DNA of 64,000 nucleotides from Dehalococcoidia bacterium (GTDB lineage Bacteria; Chloroflexota; Dehalococcoidia; Lucifugimonadales; Lucifugimonadaceae), in NCBI GenBank assembly GCA_026421215.1, contig JAPKBN010000004.1, forward strand, positions 41,013 through 105,012, in the 5' to 3' direction. Position numbers and translations under genes: made by a program. The notes beneath the pieces were generated by a model that saw only the letters and a program-made list of their open reading frames with translations, did not search any database and had not been told where the DNA came from. Numbering within the stretch: the first letter of the stretch is position 1; each line of letters opens with the position of its first letter. Below are positions 25,994-34,048 of this stretch, piece by piece.

Positions 25994-26917
25994 TTGTTGA
26001 CAGACGAAGAACGAGTATTAGAAGGCAAAGTGGCCCTCGTTACCGGCGCCGGACGCGGCATCGGTAAAGCCATCGCCGAGTCGCTTGCCGAATACGGCGC
26101 GTCGGTGGTCGTAAACGACCTCGGGGTGAACGTTGACGGCACCACGCCCGATGATGGCCCTGCGGGCGAAGTCGCCGCTGGCATTAGAGCCGCCGGTGGA
26201 CAGGCGTCTGCCAACACGGATTCCGTCACCGAAATGGCCGGTGGAGAGCGAATGGTTCAGCAGGCGGTCGATGAATTCGGAAGGATAGATATCGTCGTCA
26301 CACCGGCCGGAATCCTTCGTGACCGAATGATCTTCAACATGACTGAGGCCGAGTGGGACGCCGTGATCGACGTCCACCTCAAAGGCACGTTTACTGTCGT
26401 CAAGCACGCCGGGATCCTATTTCGCCAGCAGCGCTCAGGCCGCGTTATAACCTTCTCCTCAGGCAGCGGACTGACCGGCAGCCCGGGCCAGGCAAACTAC
26501 GGCGCGGCCAAGGCTGGAATCGCCGGCTTCACCAAGGTTGTGGCACGGGACCTCGGCAGATACGGCGCAACGGCGAACGCCATCTCGCCGGCGGCACAGA
26601 CCCGCATGATCGCCACCATCCCGGACGCTAGGCCTGACCGGGCCTCCCTTAACCTGGGGATGAGTAACCACTTGGAACGTGGGGCTGGAGACGCAGAGGA
26701 CATAGCACCGTTCGTCTCGTACCTTGCTTCCGACTACGCGGCGGACGTTAACGGCCAGCACTTCTACGTGTCAGGCGGCACAGTCGCCCTCTGGTCGCAG
26801 CCTCGACCGGCGCGCACGATCTTCAACCCGGGCGGTGAGTGGACGACCGATCAACTGCAGGACCTCGTCCCGAAGCACATCGTCCAGGGCCTCACTCTGG
26901 AACCGGCGAAGTTCTAA
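25994..26917 (+). CDS. Short-chain dehydrogenase, HSD17B4-like
   Basis: A 307-residue classical SDR. TTG 25994 is supported by GGAGAG 7 bp upstream. The cofactor motif is TGAGRGIGKAIAE, NDLGVNVDGT lies after strand 2, and the active site is Ser in TFSSGSGLTG with Tyr/Lys in NYGAAKAGI. Sequence is nearest to the dehydrogenase part of multifunctional enzyme type 2 ((3R)-hydroxyacyl-CoA dehydrogenase). The C-terminus has an extra segment beyond the SDR fold (IFNPGGEWTTDQLQDLVP). A close paralogue follows 69 bp downstream. Confidence 0.92.
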   Translation: MLTDEERVLEGKVALVTGAGRGIGKAIAESLAEYGASVVVNDLGVNVDGTTPDDGPAGEVAAGIRAAGGQASANTDSVTEMAGGERMVQQAVDEFGRIDIVVTPAGILRDRMIFNMTEAEWDAVIDVHLKGTFTVVKHAGILFRQQRSGRVITFSSGSGLTGSPGQANYGAAKAGIAGFTKVVARDLGRYGATANAISPAAQTRMIATIPDARPDRASLNLGMSNHLERGAGDAEDIAPFVSYLASDYAADVNGQHFYVSGGTVALWSQPRPARTIFNPGGEWTTDQLQDLVPKHIVQGLTLEPAKF

Positions 26918-26986
26918 TCGACCGGCATCCATGAAATTCCCAATATTTCCAGATACTTCGGGCACTTTTAAGAGGAACCAATAAAA

Positions 26987-27928
26987 ATGACAGAAGAAAA
27001 CAACGCGAGGCTAGACGGCAAAGTCGCCATCGTTACGGGTGGTGGTAGGGGCATCGGACGAGGAGTTGTACTGAAGCTCGCCAGTCTCGGTGCACGGGTA
27101 GTCGTTAATGACATCGGCGCATCGCTCGATGGTGAAGGTCTCGATAATACGCCTGCCCAGCAGGTTGTGAACGAGGTCGGCGAAAACGGCGGCCAGGCAG
27201 TCGCCAACTACGGCGACGTGACGAAGTTTGAGACCGGAGACGAGCTGGTTCAGCAGGCACTGGACGAGTTCGGGCGGCTGGACATCGTCGTGACCCCCGC
27301 CGGCATCTTGCGAGATCGCATGGTGTTCAACATGACCGAAGAAGAGTGGGACGCCGTTATAGCTGTTCACCTCAAGGGCACGTTCAACATCGTAAGGCCC
27401 GCCAGTATCCTGTTCCGCCAGCAGAAGAGCGGACGCATCATCACTTTCAGTTCTGTATCCGGGCTCTTCGGAGCGTCCGGACAAGCCAACTACGGCGCAG
27501 CGAAAGACGGCCTCGCCGGGTTCACCCGGGTCGTCGCCCGTGACCTCGCCAAGTACGGCGTCACAGCAAACTCCATCTCGCCGGGCGGAGACACCCGGAT
27601 GACGGCGAGCGTGCCGGATACGACACGTGCGATGCGACAGGAAGGAAAGATGCAACCACCGACCGGTGTGCTGACACGTGCTCCCGAGCATGTGGCTCCG
27701 ATGGTGGCGTGGCTGGCTTCTGATGCCGCACAGCATGTTTCTGGACACGTATTCCACTGTACGGGCAACATCATTAGCCTGTTCACGGACCCGTACCCGG
27801 TGAAGTCCATACATAAGGACGGCCGATGGACGGTCAAGGAGATAGCGGCAGTCTTCCCGGGCACTCTAGGCATGGATCTGCTCAACCCGCAGCGGGCAAC
27901 ACCGCCGAGGGATCGCTCAGCGTCCTGA
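26987..27928 (+). CDS. Short-chain dehydrogenase, paralogue of the upstream gene
   Basis: A 313-residue SDR with TGGGRGIGRGVVLKLA, NDIGASLDGEG, Ser in FSSVSGLFGASG and YGAAKDGLAGF as active-site Tyr/Lys. It is strikingly similar to the preceding gene over the whole length (for instance VTPAGILRDRMVFNMTEEEW), so the pair arose by tandem duplication and has diverged mainly in the substrate-loop region. A strong terminator 28 bp downstream ends the MaoC-MaoC-SDR-SDR unit. Confidence 0.93.
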   Translation: MTEENNARLDGKVAIVTGGGRGIGRGVVLKLASLGARVVVNDIGASLDGEGLDNTPAQQVVNEVGENGGQAVANYGDVTKFETGDELVQQALDEFGRLDIVVTPAGILRDRMVFNMTEEEWDAVIAVHLKGTFNIVRPASILFRQQKSGRIITFSSVSGLFGASGQANYGAAKDGLAGFTRVVARDLAKYGVTANSISPGGDTRMTASVPDTTRAMRQEGKMQPPTGVLTRAPEHVAPMVAWLASDAAQHVSGHVFHCTGNIISLFTDPYPVKSIHKDGRWTVKEIAAVFPGTLGMDLLNPQRATPPRDRSAS

Positions 27929-27955
27929 TCCGAGGAGCCGCACGACTGGAGATCT

Positions 27956-27996
27956 AAAAAGGCCGTCGCCGACATCTGTTCGGCGGCGGCCTTTTT
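27956..27996 (+). terminator. Terminator of the MaoC/SDR unit
   Basis: A 12-bp GC-rich stem (ggccgtcgccga / tcggcggcggcc, one T-G wobble) with a 7-nt loop is flanked by A5 and T5. It is 28 bp after the last SDR stop. Confidence 0.92.
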
Positions 27997-28064
27997 GTAT
28001 GGGAGCGAACGCGTTAGCAGGCCCAAACCGATCGAGCGGTAACTACGGGGACGGGCCGGGAAGC

Positions 28065-28667
28065 TTAGTTGAAGTCCGTTGCTCCGTTTGGTCCGGAGGA
28101 CTCGGTTACCTTGGACCCGTTCTGGCCCTGGGTTTCCAGGGGCTCGGGCGAGCCCCCAAAAGTTTCGAACCATGGCTCACTGAAGACCTCCATCTTGAGA
28201 AAGTCCTTGCGGTCACGATGCACCGGTTCAAGGTCAGTGAACCCGGCCTTCCTGAACGACTTTTGTGCGCGTTGGTTGTAGGCGAGCGTGTGAAGGTATA
28301 CCCGTTCAAGGACTGCTTCCTCAAAGATGGCACGCAGTAGCGTCAGTATCGCGTCCGTTCCGTAGCCTCGGCCCCAGTAGTCACGATTCCCGATCATGAT
28401 GCCAAGTTCGCACTGGCTCTTGGAGCGATCGATGTCGTAGTACATCGCATTACCGATGTGCACGCCTTCGTTCGTCTCGATGGCGTACCTGACGGACCAT
28501 GGGGACGGGTAGTTGATCTCGTCTCGGTAATGGCGACCGTACTCGTCCAGAGAAAGTCGTATCGGCGTTGTCGCGTCAAGTTCAGCCAGCTCCGGGTCAG
28601 ACCGCCACGAATAGTCGCGATCTACGTCGCTGAACTTTTTGGCGCGTAAAACGACAAGATCGCCCAC
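28065..28667 (-). CDS. GNAT-family N-acetyltransferase (RimJ/RimL-like)
   Basis: A 200-residue acetyltransferase. GTG 28667 is taken as the start because it lies 7 bp after the Nudix stop and begins the fold (GDLVVLRAKKFSDVD); longer starts would overlap the Nudix gene. The acetyl-CoA site is CELGIMIGNRDYWGRGYGTDAI, with the family R/Q-x-x-G-x-G/A pattern, and LAYNQRAQKSFRKAGF is the usual C-terminal motif. The last 35 residues are Gly/Ser/Asn-rich and outside the fold. Substrate unknown. Confidence 0.88.
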   Translation of the reverse strand: MGDLVVLRAKKFSDVDRDYSWRSDPELAELDATTPIRLSLDEYGRHYRDEINYPSPWSVRYAIETNEGVHIGNAMYYDIDRSKSQCELGIMIGNRDYWGRGYGTDAILTLLRAIFEEAVLERVYLHTLAYNQRAQKSFRKAGFTDLEPVHRDRKDFLKMEVFSEPWFETFGGSPEPLETQGQNGSKVTESSGPNGATDFN

Positions 28668-28674
28668 GAGCCGG

Positions 28675-29082
28675 TCACTCGGGGGTCTGGCGGGTGCGCT
28701 GCTCTTCCGCCATGGAAAGAGCTTTCTCCACGATTCGTGACTCATTCTTAAAAGTAAGTTGCTCCATCGCCTGTTCCACCGGGACCCATTCGACAAGGTC
28801 GAACTCCTCGTCGTGCAGCCCGGTGTCGCCGCCGACGGCCGACATCAAATAAAAGTAGACCACTTTTTCATAAGTAAAGTCGTCTCGCCCGAAAGAGTAT
28901 CGGGTTTCGCCAACAGATGGGCCGGATACGACTTCCAATCCGGACTCTTCTGTTACTTCTCGTCGCGCTGTCTCCTCTTTTGACTCGCCTTCCTCGGGCG
29001 TTCCTTTCGGCAGTGCCCAAAGGTTTCCACTCTGCCTGTAACAGAGCACCACCTCAAACCCGGTTGTGATATCTCGGAGCAC
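28675..29082 (-). CDS. Nudix hydrolase, N-terminus unclear
   Basis: A 135-residue protein with a complete Nudix box: GTPEEGE, then seven residues, then REVTEESGL. It hydrolyses some nucleoside diphosphate-linked compound; the (YFYLMSA) region does not identify it. GTG 29082 gives MLRDITTGFEVVL, but family-like sequence (RQAISAGGVVLRD) continues upstream in frame with no ATG, GTG or TTG before a TGA about 80 bp further. The first strand of the Nudix fold would thus be cut if GTG 29082 were used; an ATT upstream is an alternative start. Confidence 0.85.
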   Translation of the reverse strand: MLRDITTGFEVVLCYRQSGNLWALPKGTPEEGESKEETARREVTEESGLEVVSGPSVGETRYSFGRDDFTYEKVVYFYLMSAVGGDTGLHDEEFDLVEWVPVEQAMEQLTFKNESRIVEKALSMAEEQRTRQTPE

Positions 29083-29722
29083 AACGCCGCCCGCGGAAAT
29101 CGCCTGTCTTGTTTCGGGTTTTTCTGACGAATTTGAAGAAACTGGCCTGAGTCTCCCTGTTGTTCACCGGGATAACTGGTCTGGAAATAATGAGTCGGGT
29201 CACCATTTAACCCCGAAAAGCTCGGAATTGCATGCGGCGGTCAATACTCTGTGGGCAACCGGATCCGTTCGTAATGAACCTGCAAACCGTCCTTCACGAT
29301 GCCCCTGGACGATAGATGCTCCGCTCTGCGAGCGCCGTTTTCGGGCGAAGCAGAGCACTGAAACTTCGTGCCATTTTTCACGTACGAAAAGGGGCTAAAA
29401 TGCGTTCGGTCGATTTTGTTAACTGTAATTCCGGCCACGCTAATTATTGACGAGGACCGACTTACACAGTCACGGAACGAGCACGAAGACTACGAAAATG
29501 ACGTAGTAACTGTGAACGGGCGGGTGTCTGTACGCGTCTAGAAATAAGGGCTTTACGAAATTCGTAACCGGCATTAGTTTCTAACCAATCCGGAATCGCT
29601 CCTCGAACTAAACCAAGTAACTAACCAAAGAGGCAAAGTCCTCGGCGGCGGTCCTTTTCGCATCTCTCGAGTGAAGGTCGTCATATTTTTGAACCCCTGA
29701 AATGGGGATGATGGAGGAACCT
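29083..29722. other. 640-bp intergenic region, no gene seen
   Basis: This stretch separates the divergent Nudix and korA genes. No protein is recognisable in any frame beyond the Nudix N-terminal extension noted for that gene. One hairpin is present (gctctgc 29323-29329 / gcagagc 29350-29356, with an inner cgcc/ggcg stem). The part from 29400 on is AT-rich and must contain the korA promoter, but no clear -35/-10 pair stands out. Confidence 0.4.
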
Positions 29723-31432
29723 TTGGGTAAAACCGATCTGGTAGTACGGTTTGCCGGCGAAGCTGGTGTCGTGACCTCGGCCGAATCGCTTGCAGCCACA
29801 GCGGCACAGGCCGGCTACCACGTTCAAACGTACGCCACATTTCCGTCACAGATTTTGGGCGGCCCGGTCCACACGCAAGTCCATATATCGACCACTCCGA
29901 CCTTAAGCGATGGCGACGATGTCGACGTTCTCGTAGCTTTTAGCGAAGATGGTTTCAACAATCACAAGGGCGATCTTGTCCCCGAGGGTGTGATCATCTA
30001 CAACTCCGGCGAGTTCGATCCGCCGGGTGACTCCCAAAGCTTTGGGCTCCCCTTTGATGAAATCGCCAAAGAGGTCGGCAACGCACGGGCCTCCAACATG
30101 GTGGTCCTAGGTGCTATAGCGCCCCTGGCCAACTTCCCGCTTGAGGCACTCAAGGCATACGTCACCAAGAGATTCACGCGTGGCCGTCCGGGTGACGAAC
30201 AGATCGTAGAAGCCAACAGCAAAGCGCTCGATCGCGGAGCCGAGGCGGCCCGTAAAAGTGGGTTCTCGCTCACCGAGTTGGAGCCTGCAGTCCGTCCCGA
30301 CTACGAACAGATCATGATTTCCGGAAACGCCGCCATCGCGGTAGGCGCCGTACAAGGCGGACTCGATTTCTACGCCGGCTACCCGATCTCGCCTGCCACG
30401 ACGATTCTGGTCTGGATGGAGCAGAACCTGGTCGGCGAAGGCCGGTTCGCATACCAGGTCAGTTCCGAGATAGAGGCCATAGGCGCGATCATCGGCGCCG
30501 GTTACAACGGCCGTAAAGCCATGACCGCCACCGCGGGACCGGGCATCGCGCTAATGAGCGAGGGGCTCGGATTCGCGTGGATGGCAGAAATCCCGGTTAT
30601 CGTCGTCGACGTCCAGCGTGGCGGCCCTGCCACCGGACTTCCGACCAAAACCGAACAGTCTGACCTGTTTGCCTGCATGTACCCTGCGCATGGAGATGTC
30701 CGCATGCCGGTCATTGCCCCGGGATCGGTAGAAGAGTGCTTTTATGCAGGAGCGCTCGCCATCAAATGGGCGGAGCGATATCAGGGCCCGGTGATACTGA
30801 TGTCTGAGATGCAACAGGCTGAACGCTCCCAGAACATTCCAAAACCGGACCTCTCAAAGGTCATAGCGACCTCCCGTGAGGTTTACACAGGTGACAATGG
30901 TTACCAGCGTTATGAAGCGGATGAACTTGGCCCCATGCCACTTCCGGGCGGGCCCGGCGCTTACGTCGCAAACGCCAGCGAACACGACGGTATGGGTGAC
31001 TCAACTCACCTCCCGATACGACACATCCGGGGTATGGAACGCCGATTCGGCAAATTGAAGTTGTTGAACGATGGCCCCTACGAAATCGAAAACCCGAACG
31101 CCGCAATCGCGGTGATGCCATGGGGTGGCTCCAAGGGAACGGTTCGTGAGGCGTACCTACAACTTCAGGACGAAGGCGTGGACATCGGCTGGATCTACAC
31201 CATGACCCTCCACCCGTTGCCGGAAGCTGTCAGCGATGAGATCGGCCGTAAGGAACTGGTCATCGTTCCGGAACTGAACTACCAGGGCCAGTGGAGCCGT
31301 CTGCTTCGGGCAGACGGATTCCGGGCCACCTCAATAACCCAGTACACCGGTCTGCCGTTCAAGGTCCGAGACCTAGTCAAAGAGATCAAGCAGTCGATAG
31401 AGGCACACAAAGGCGGTAAGGTACTCGCATGA
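29723..31432 (+). CDS. korA: 2-oxoacid:acceptor oxidoreductase, fused gamma-alpha subunit
   Basis: A 569-residue fused subunit of a 2-oxoglutarate (or other 2-oxoacid):ferredoxin oxidoreductase. TTG 29723 is preferred to ATG 29702 because GGAGG lies 5 bp before it. The N-terminal about 190 residues are the gamma domain (VVRFAGEAGVVTSAESLA, TFPSQILGGPVHTQVHIS). The alpha (pyrimidine-binding) domain starts near MISGNAAIAVGAVQGGLDFYA with the YPISPATT motif. No 4Fe-4S domain is fused. The gene overlaps korB by 4 bp. Such enzymes oxidatively decarboxylate 2-oxoacids and reduce ferredoxin. Confidence 0.93.
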   Translation: MGKTDLVVRFAGEAGVVTSAESLAATAAQAGYHVQTYATFPSQILGGPVHTQVHISTTPTLSDGDDVDVLVAFSEDGFNNHKGDLVPEGVIIYNSGEFDPPGDSQSFGLPFDEIAKEVGNARASNMVVLGAIAPLANFPLEALKAYVTKRFTRGRPGDEQIVEANSKALDRGAEAARKSGFSLTELEPAVRPDYEQIMISGNAAIAVGAVQGGLDFYAGYPISPATTILVWMEQNLVGEGRFAYQVSSEIEAIGAIIGAGYNGRKAMTATAGPGIALMSEGLGFAWMAEIPVIVVDVQRGGPATGLPTKTEQSDLFACMYPAHGDVRMPVIAPGSVEECFYAGALAIKWAERYQGPVILMSEMQQAERSQNIPKPDLSKVIATSREVYTGDNGYQRYEADELGPMPLPGGPGAYVANASEHDGMGDSTHLPIRHIRGMERRFGKLKLLNDGPYEIENPNAAIAVMPWGGSKGTVREAYLQLQDEGVDIGWIYTMTLHPLPEAVSDEIGRKELVIVPELNYQGQWSRLLRADGFRATSITQYTGLPFKVRDLVKEIKQSIEAHKGGKVLA

Positions 31433-32292
31433 GTGATCGAAATCCTGAATACGACTTCAAGTGGTGCCCGGGTTGTGGCGACTTCGGCGTGCGGCGCGCG
31501 CTCGAATGGGCCATGGAGGCGTACTCCGAGAAGACCGAAATGCCGATGTCCAACAGCGTCATAGTTGCGGGAATCGGGTGCTCGGGGAACCTTGTCCACC
31601 TCACCGAGGGTGAGCAGCCTTTCGGTGTACACGGAATCCACGGGAGAACCCTGCCCGTGGCTTTCGGCGTCAAGCAGGCCCGCCCGGAGACCAACACCAT
31701 CGTTGTGGCCGGCGACGGCGACTTCCTGAGTATCGGTGCCGAGCACATTGGCCCAGCGGCACAGCGTAATGTAGACGTGACCTGCGTCATCATGGACAAC
31801 GGCGTGTACGGCCTCACCAAAGGCCAAGCGTCGCCTACAACCATATTCGGTACGACGACCAGCTCCACACCGTTCGGCAAGCTTGAGGCGGCCATGAAGC
31901 CCTTTGAGCAGTACCTCGCGCACGGCGTGTCCTTCATTGGATCCCACTATTCGAGCCGGCCGCGTGACCTCGCCAAACTCATCGGAGAGGCGATGGATCA
32001 CAAAGGCTTCTCGATCGTTCACGTGCAATCGCCTTGCACAACGTACAACGACACGTTTGACCTGCTCAAGGGCAACAAGAAGTTGGGGATCGCACCCCAA
32101 GTTTACGCCGTCCCAGAAGACCACGACCCGACGGACAAGAGAGCGGCCGAGGATATGGCCCGGGCGCCAGGAGTGCCGCTGGGCGTCATCTACAAGGAAG
32201 AGCGACCGACGCTCGAAGACCTTCAAGAAGATGTACGTAAAAGGGCACGCTCCCGTACACCCGCGGAGATGGTGGACACTTACACAATCTAG
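31429..32292 (+). CDS. korB: 2-oxoacid:acceptor oxidoreductase, beta subunit
   Basis: A 287-residue thiamine-diphosphate subunit. CPGCG at residues 13-17 and a further Cys in GIGCSGNLVH fit the cluster-ligand pattern of the family. The TPP motif is GDGDFLSIGAEH ... MDNGVYGLTKGQASPT, ending in the NxxY of Mg-TPP binding. It overlaps korA by 4 bp, so the two subunits are coupled, and a strong terminator follows 48 bp downstream. Length is normal for two-subunit KorAB. The absence of a delta ferredoxin subunit suggests use of a free ferredoxin. Confidence 0.95.
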   Translation: MSDRNPEYDFKWCPGCGDFGVRRALEWAMEAYSEKTEMPMSNSVIVAGIGCSGNLVHLTEGEQPFGVHGIHGRTLPVAFGVKQARPETNTIVVAGDGDFLSIGAEHIGPAAQRNVDVTCVIMDNGVYGLTKGQASPTTIFGTTTSSTPFGKLEAAMKPFEQYLAHGVSFIGSHYSSRPRDLAKLIGEAMDHKGFSIVHVQSPCTTYNDTFDLLKGNKKLGIAPQVYAVPEDHDPTDKRAAEDMARAPGVPLGVIYKEERPTLEDLQEDVRKRARSRTPAEMVDTYTI

Positions 32293-32340
32293 GTGGGCAA
32301 TCCCTGACGAGGGTCGAGTCACTGAGTCAGCAAGATAAAT

Positions 32341-32371
32341 AAAAGGGGCGGTCTTCATGACCGCCCCTTTT
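32341..32371 (+). terminator. Terminator of korAB
   Basis: A perfect 9-bp GC stem (ggggcggtc / gaccgcccc) with a 5-nt loop, extended by AAAA/TTTT at the base and followed by a T-run. It lies 48 bp after the korB stop. Confidence 0.95.
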
Positions 32372-32424
32372 TAAATTCTTATCAATTACTGTGAGCTCGC
32401 TCAGTCAGATCCTTACTTCACGTA

Positions 32425-32619
32425 CTAGCCAAGCATGTCTCGCAGCGCCACCCACTCACGACGCAATCGCGCCTTAAGTGCCGAGATTGAGATATCAAGA
32501 ATCTTGGACGCTTCGGTGCTTGACATGCCCTGTACATCTAGGAGAACGACGGCAGCGCCAAGATCGCCATGGATCAATGCGATCTTTGATTTGGTCTCCC
32601 GGTTCAGCTCTGAGTTCAA
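32425..32619 (-). pseudogene. Sigma-70 region 4 remnant
   Basis: A 64-residue frame with GAAVVLLDVQGMSSTEASKI followed by LDISISALKARLRREWVAL, which is the helix-turn-helix of region 4 of extracytoplasmic-function sigma factors. The region 2 part is absent and the first 25 residues (KSKIALIHGDL) only faintly resemble the linker before region 4. It is either a decayed sigma factor or a very short stand-alone HTH protein; the first is more likely. No anti-sigma gene is adjacent. Confidence 0.65.
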
Positions 32620-32715
32620 TGCGGTTTTATATGGTTTTTTGTCCCAGTTAGAGAGGTTGTGCCCCTGGCAGAAGTCCTCTGAAACGAGCGACCCTGAAAG
32701 GTACGAATCCCCTGG

Positions 32716-33405
32716 TCAGGCGGGAGCAGAAGGCCCCGGTGTCCGGGGGATTGTCGCGTCCGTGTGTTCGCCGTCTAAAACCTCGTCAAGGACTTCGATC
32801 CGCACCGCGCCGGGCATCCGGCGATGGTATGCATAGCTGTGCAAAAGGATCGATGCTGCGATGAATGTCATGCCTGCCACCGTCGCGGCGCTCATCCCGG
32901 TGTCGGTTACCGCTGCGAGGATGTTCAGGGTTCCGAAACCTATGATGCCCCCCCACGCGGAAGGGTGGGCGACACGGTGCTTGATGGCCAGTGCAATGAT
33001 GATTCCAACCAAGATCGGCACAAGCGTGCCTGCAGGCGAAATGGCGATCATCACACCAACCGCTGTTATGACACCATCGCCGCCGCGGAAGCGCGTTAGA
33101 GGTGAATTCCAGTGACCCATAATTGCGGCGACCGCCGGTAGTAGGAGCCAGCTACCTTCAAGTCCGGCCCAGACGGCGATGATGATCGCCAGAGCGCCCT
33201 TGCCCGCGTCTACGAGCCCTACGATCAGGGCTGGGACGGGTCCAACTTCTCGGAACACGTTCGTGGCGCCGGCCTGACGCGTCCCAACGGCGAAAATCCG
33301 TACACCGCGTGACCTGGACACCATCCACGCGATCGGAATAGAGCCTAGGAAGAAAGCGACACTGGCCGCCAGGACCAGATCAGCAATTGTGAGGCCATCG
33401 TTCAT
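32716..33405 (-). CDS. plsY: PlsY-like acylphosphate:glycerol-3-phosphate acyltransferase
   Basis: A 229-residue membrane protein with about five to six membrane segments. It follows PlsY in GSIPIAWMVSRSRG (motif 1 start), AGATNVFREVG, and GHWNSPLTRFRGGDGVITAVG (motif 2/3 area). Two positions differ from the family consensus: GSGN is GTRQ and GGKG is GGDG, the latter losing a conserved lysine. This suggests a diverged paralogue or altered activity. It is the last gene of the minus-strand ccm run, 85 bp after ccmE. The C-terminal 35 residues are hydrophilic and unrelated to the family. Confidence 0.75.
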   Translation of the reverse strand: MNDGLTIADLVLAASVAFFLGSIPIAWMVSRSRGVRIFAVGTRQAGATNVFREVGPVPALIVGLVDAGKGALAIIIAVWAGLEGSWLLLPAVAAIMGHWNSPLTRFRGGDGVITAVGVMIAISPAGTLVPILVGIIIALAIKHRVAHPSAWGGIIGFGTLNILAAVTDTGMSAATVAGMTFIAASILLHSYAYHRRMPGAVRIEVLDEVLDGEHTDATIPRTPGPSAPA

Positions 33406-33490
33406 GAGATTCGGAGTATATATAGCGCTGATCGGCGCGTCACGGATATCCAGCTGCTACCGGTGTGCAATATCCGCCACGCCTTAATCA

Positions 33491-34036
33491 TCAAGCGTCG
33501 GTTACCACCTGATACGGAGCGGTGCCGGTGCCGCCCTCAATTTCGTCACGCTCGGCCTGGGTGAGGAATTTTGACGGGCACTTGATCACCAGATGCTCCG
33601 TCACAAACACGCCCTCTTCTGAGTACCGGCCTTCGAGGTCGATCACCGAGTGCGGATTGAAGAACACCTGTCCGATCTCGCCCGAGTAATCAACGCCAAG
33701 GATGTCTCCGGCATCGTCACGGATCTCAAAACGAGCGTCCAGGCCGTTTGGCTGCCTGACGAAAGACTCTTCGACCAGTTTTCCGGAGAGGCGTATGAAC
33801 TTGTCCGGCTCCGTCGGTCCACCGGCCTCGATCTCGGAGACAGACAGGTAGTAAACGGTGGCGTTATCGAATGTGGTGAATATGAAGTATCCGAGCGCTC
33901 CAACAAATAGGACCAGCGCCACCGCCACTTTCATGCGAGGCGTGAACAGCGTTGTTGCCGTCGCTGACGGGTTCGTTGACTCGGGTGTCGGATCGTTCGA
34001 CTGTTCGTCCGAGATCGGGTCGTTGTGCTTGTTCAT
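33491..34036 (-). CDS. ccmE: CcmE heme chaperone, cysteine type
   Basis: A 181-residue periplasmic heme chaperone of system I cytochrome c maturation. An N-terminal cytoplasmic stretch (about 30 residues) precedes one membrane anchor (VAVALVLFVGALGYFIF), then the beta-barrel OB domain (YYLSVSEIEA, IRLSGKLVEESF, FEIRDDAGDILGVDYSG, DLEGRYSEEGVFVTEHLVI). The heme-binding residue is normally His in HxxxY, or Cys in the CxxxY variant of some bacteria and archaea. Here it reads KCPSKF, so it is the Cys type but with Phe in place of Tyr. It is next to a CcmD-like protein and ccmC. Confidence 0.88.
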   Translation of the reverse strand: MNKHNDPISDEQSNDPTPESTNPSATATTLFTPRMKVAVALVLFVGALGYFIFTTFDNATVYYLSVSEIEAGGPTEPDKFIRLSGKLVEESFVRQPNGLDARFEIRDDAGDILGVDYSGEIGQVFFNPHSVIDLEGRYSEEGVFVTEHLVIKCPSKFLTQAERDEIEGGTGTAPYQVVTDA

Positions 34037-34048
34037 CAGTTGTTCACT

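Noticed and set aside
27011..27814. A 267-codon minus-strand frame opposite the second SDR gene
   Set aside because: Antisense to conserved SDR motifs, with no plausible start or relatives.
31279..32358. A 359-codon open frame on the minus strand opposite korB
   Set aside because: It is fully antisense to the well-supported korB gene, has no recognisable family and no ribosome binding site. It is a product of codon bias.
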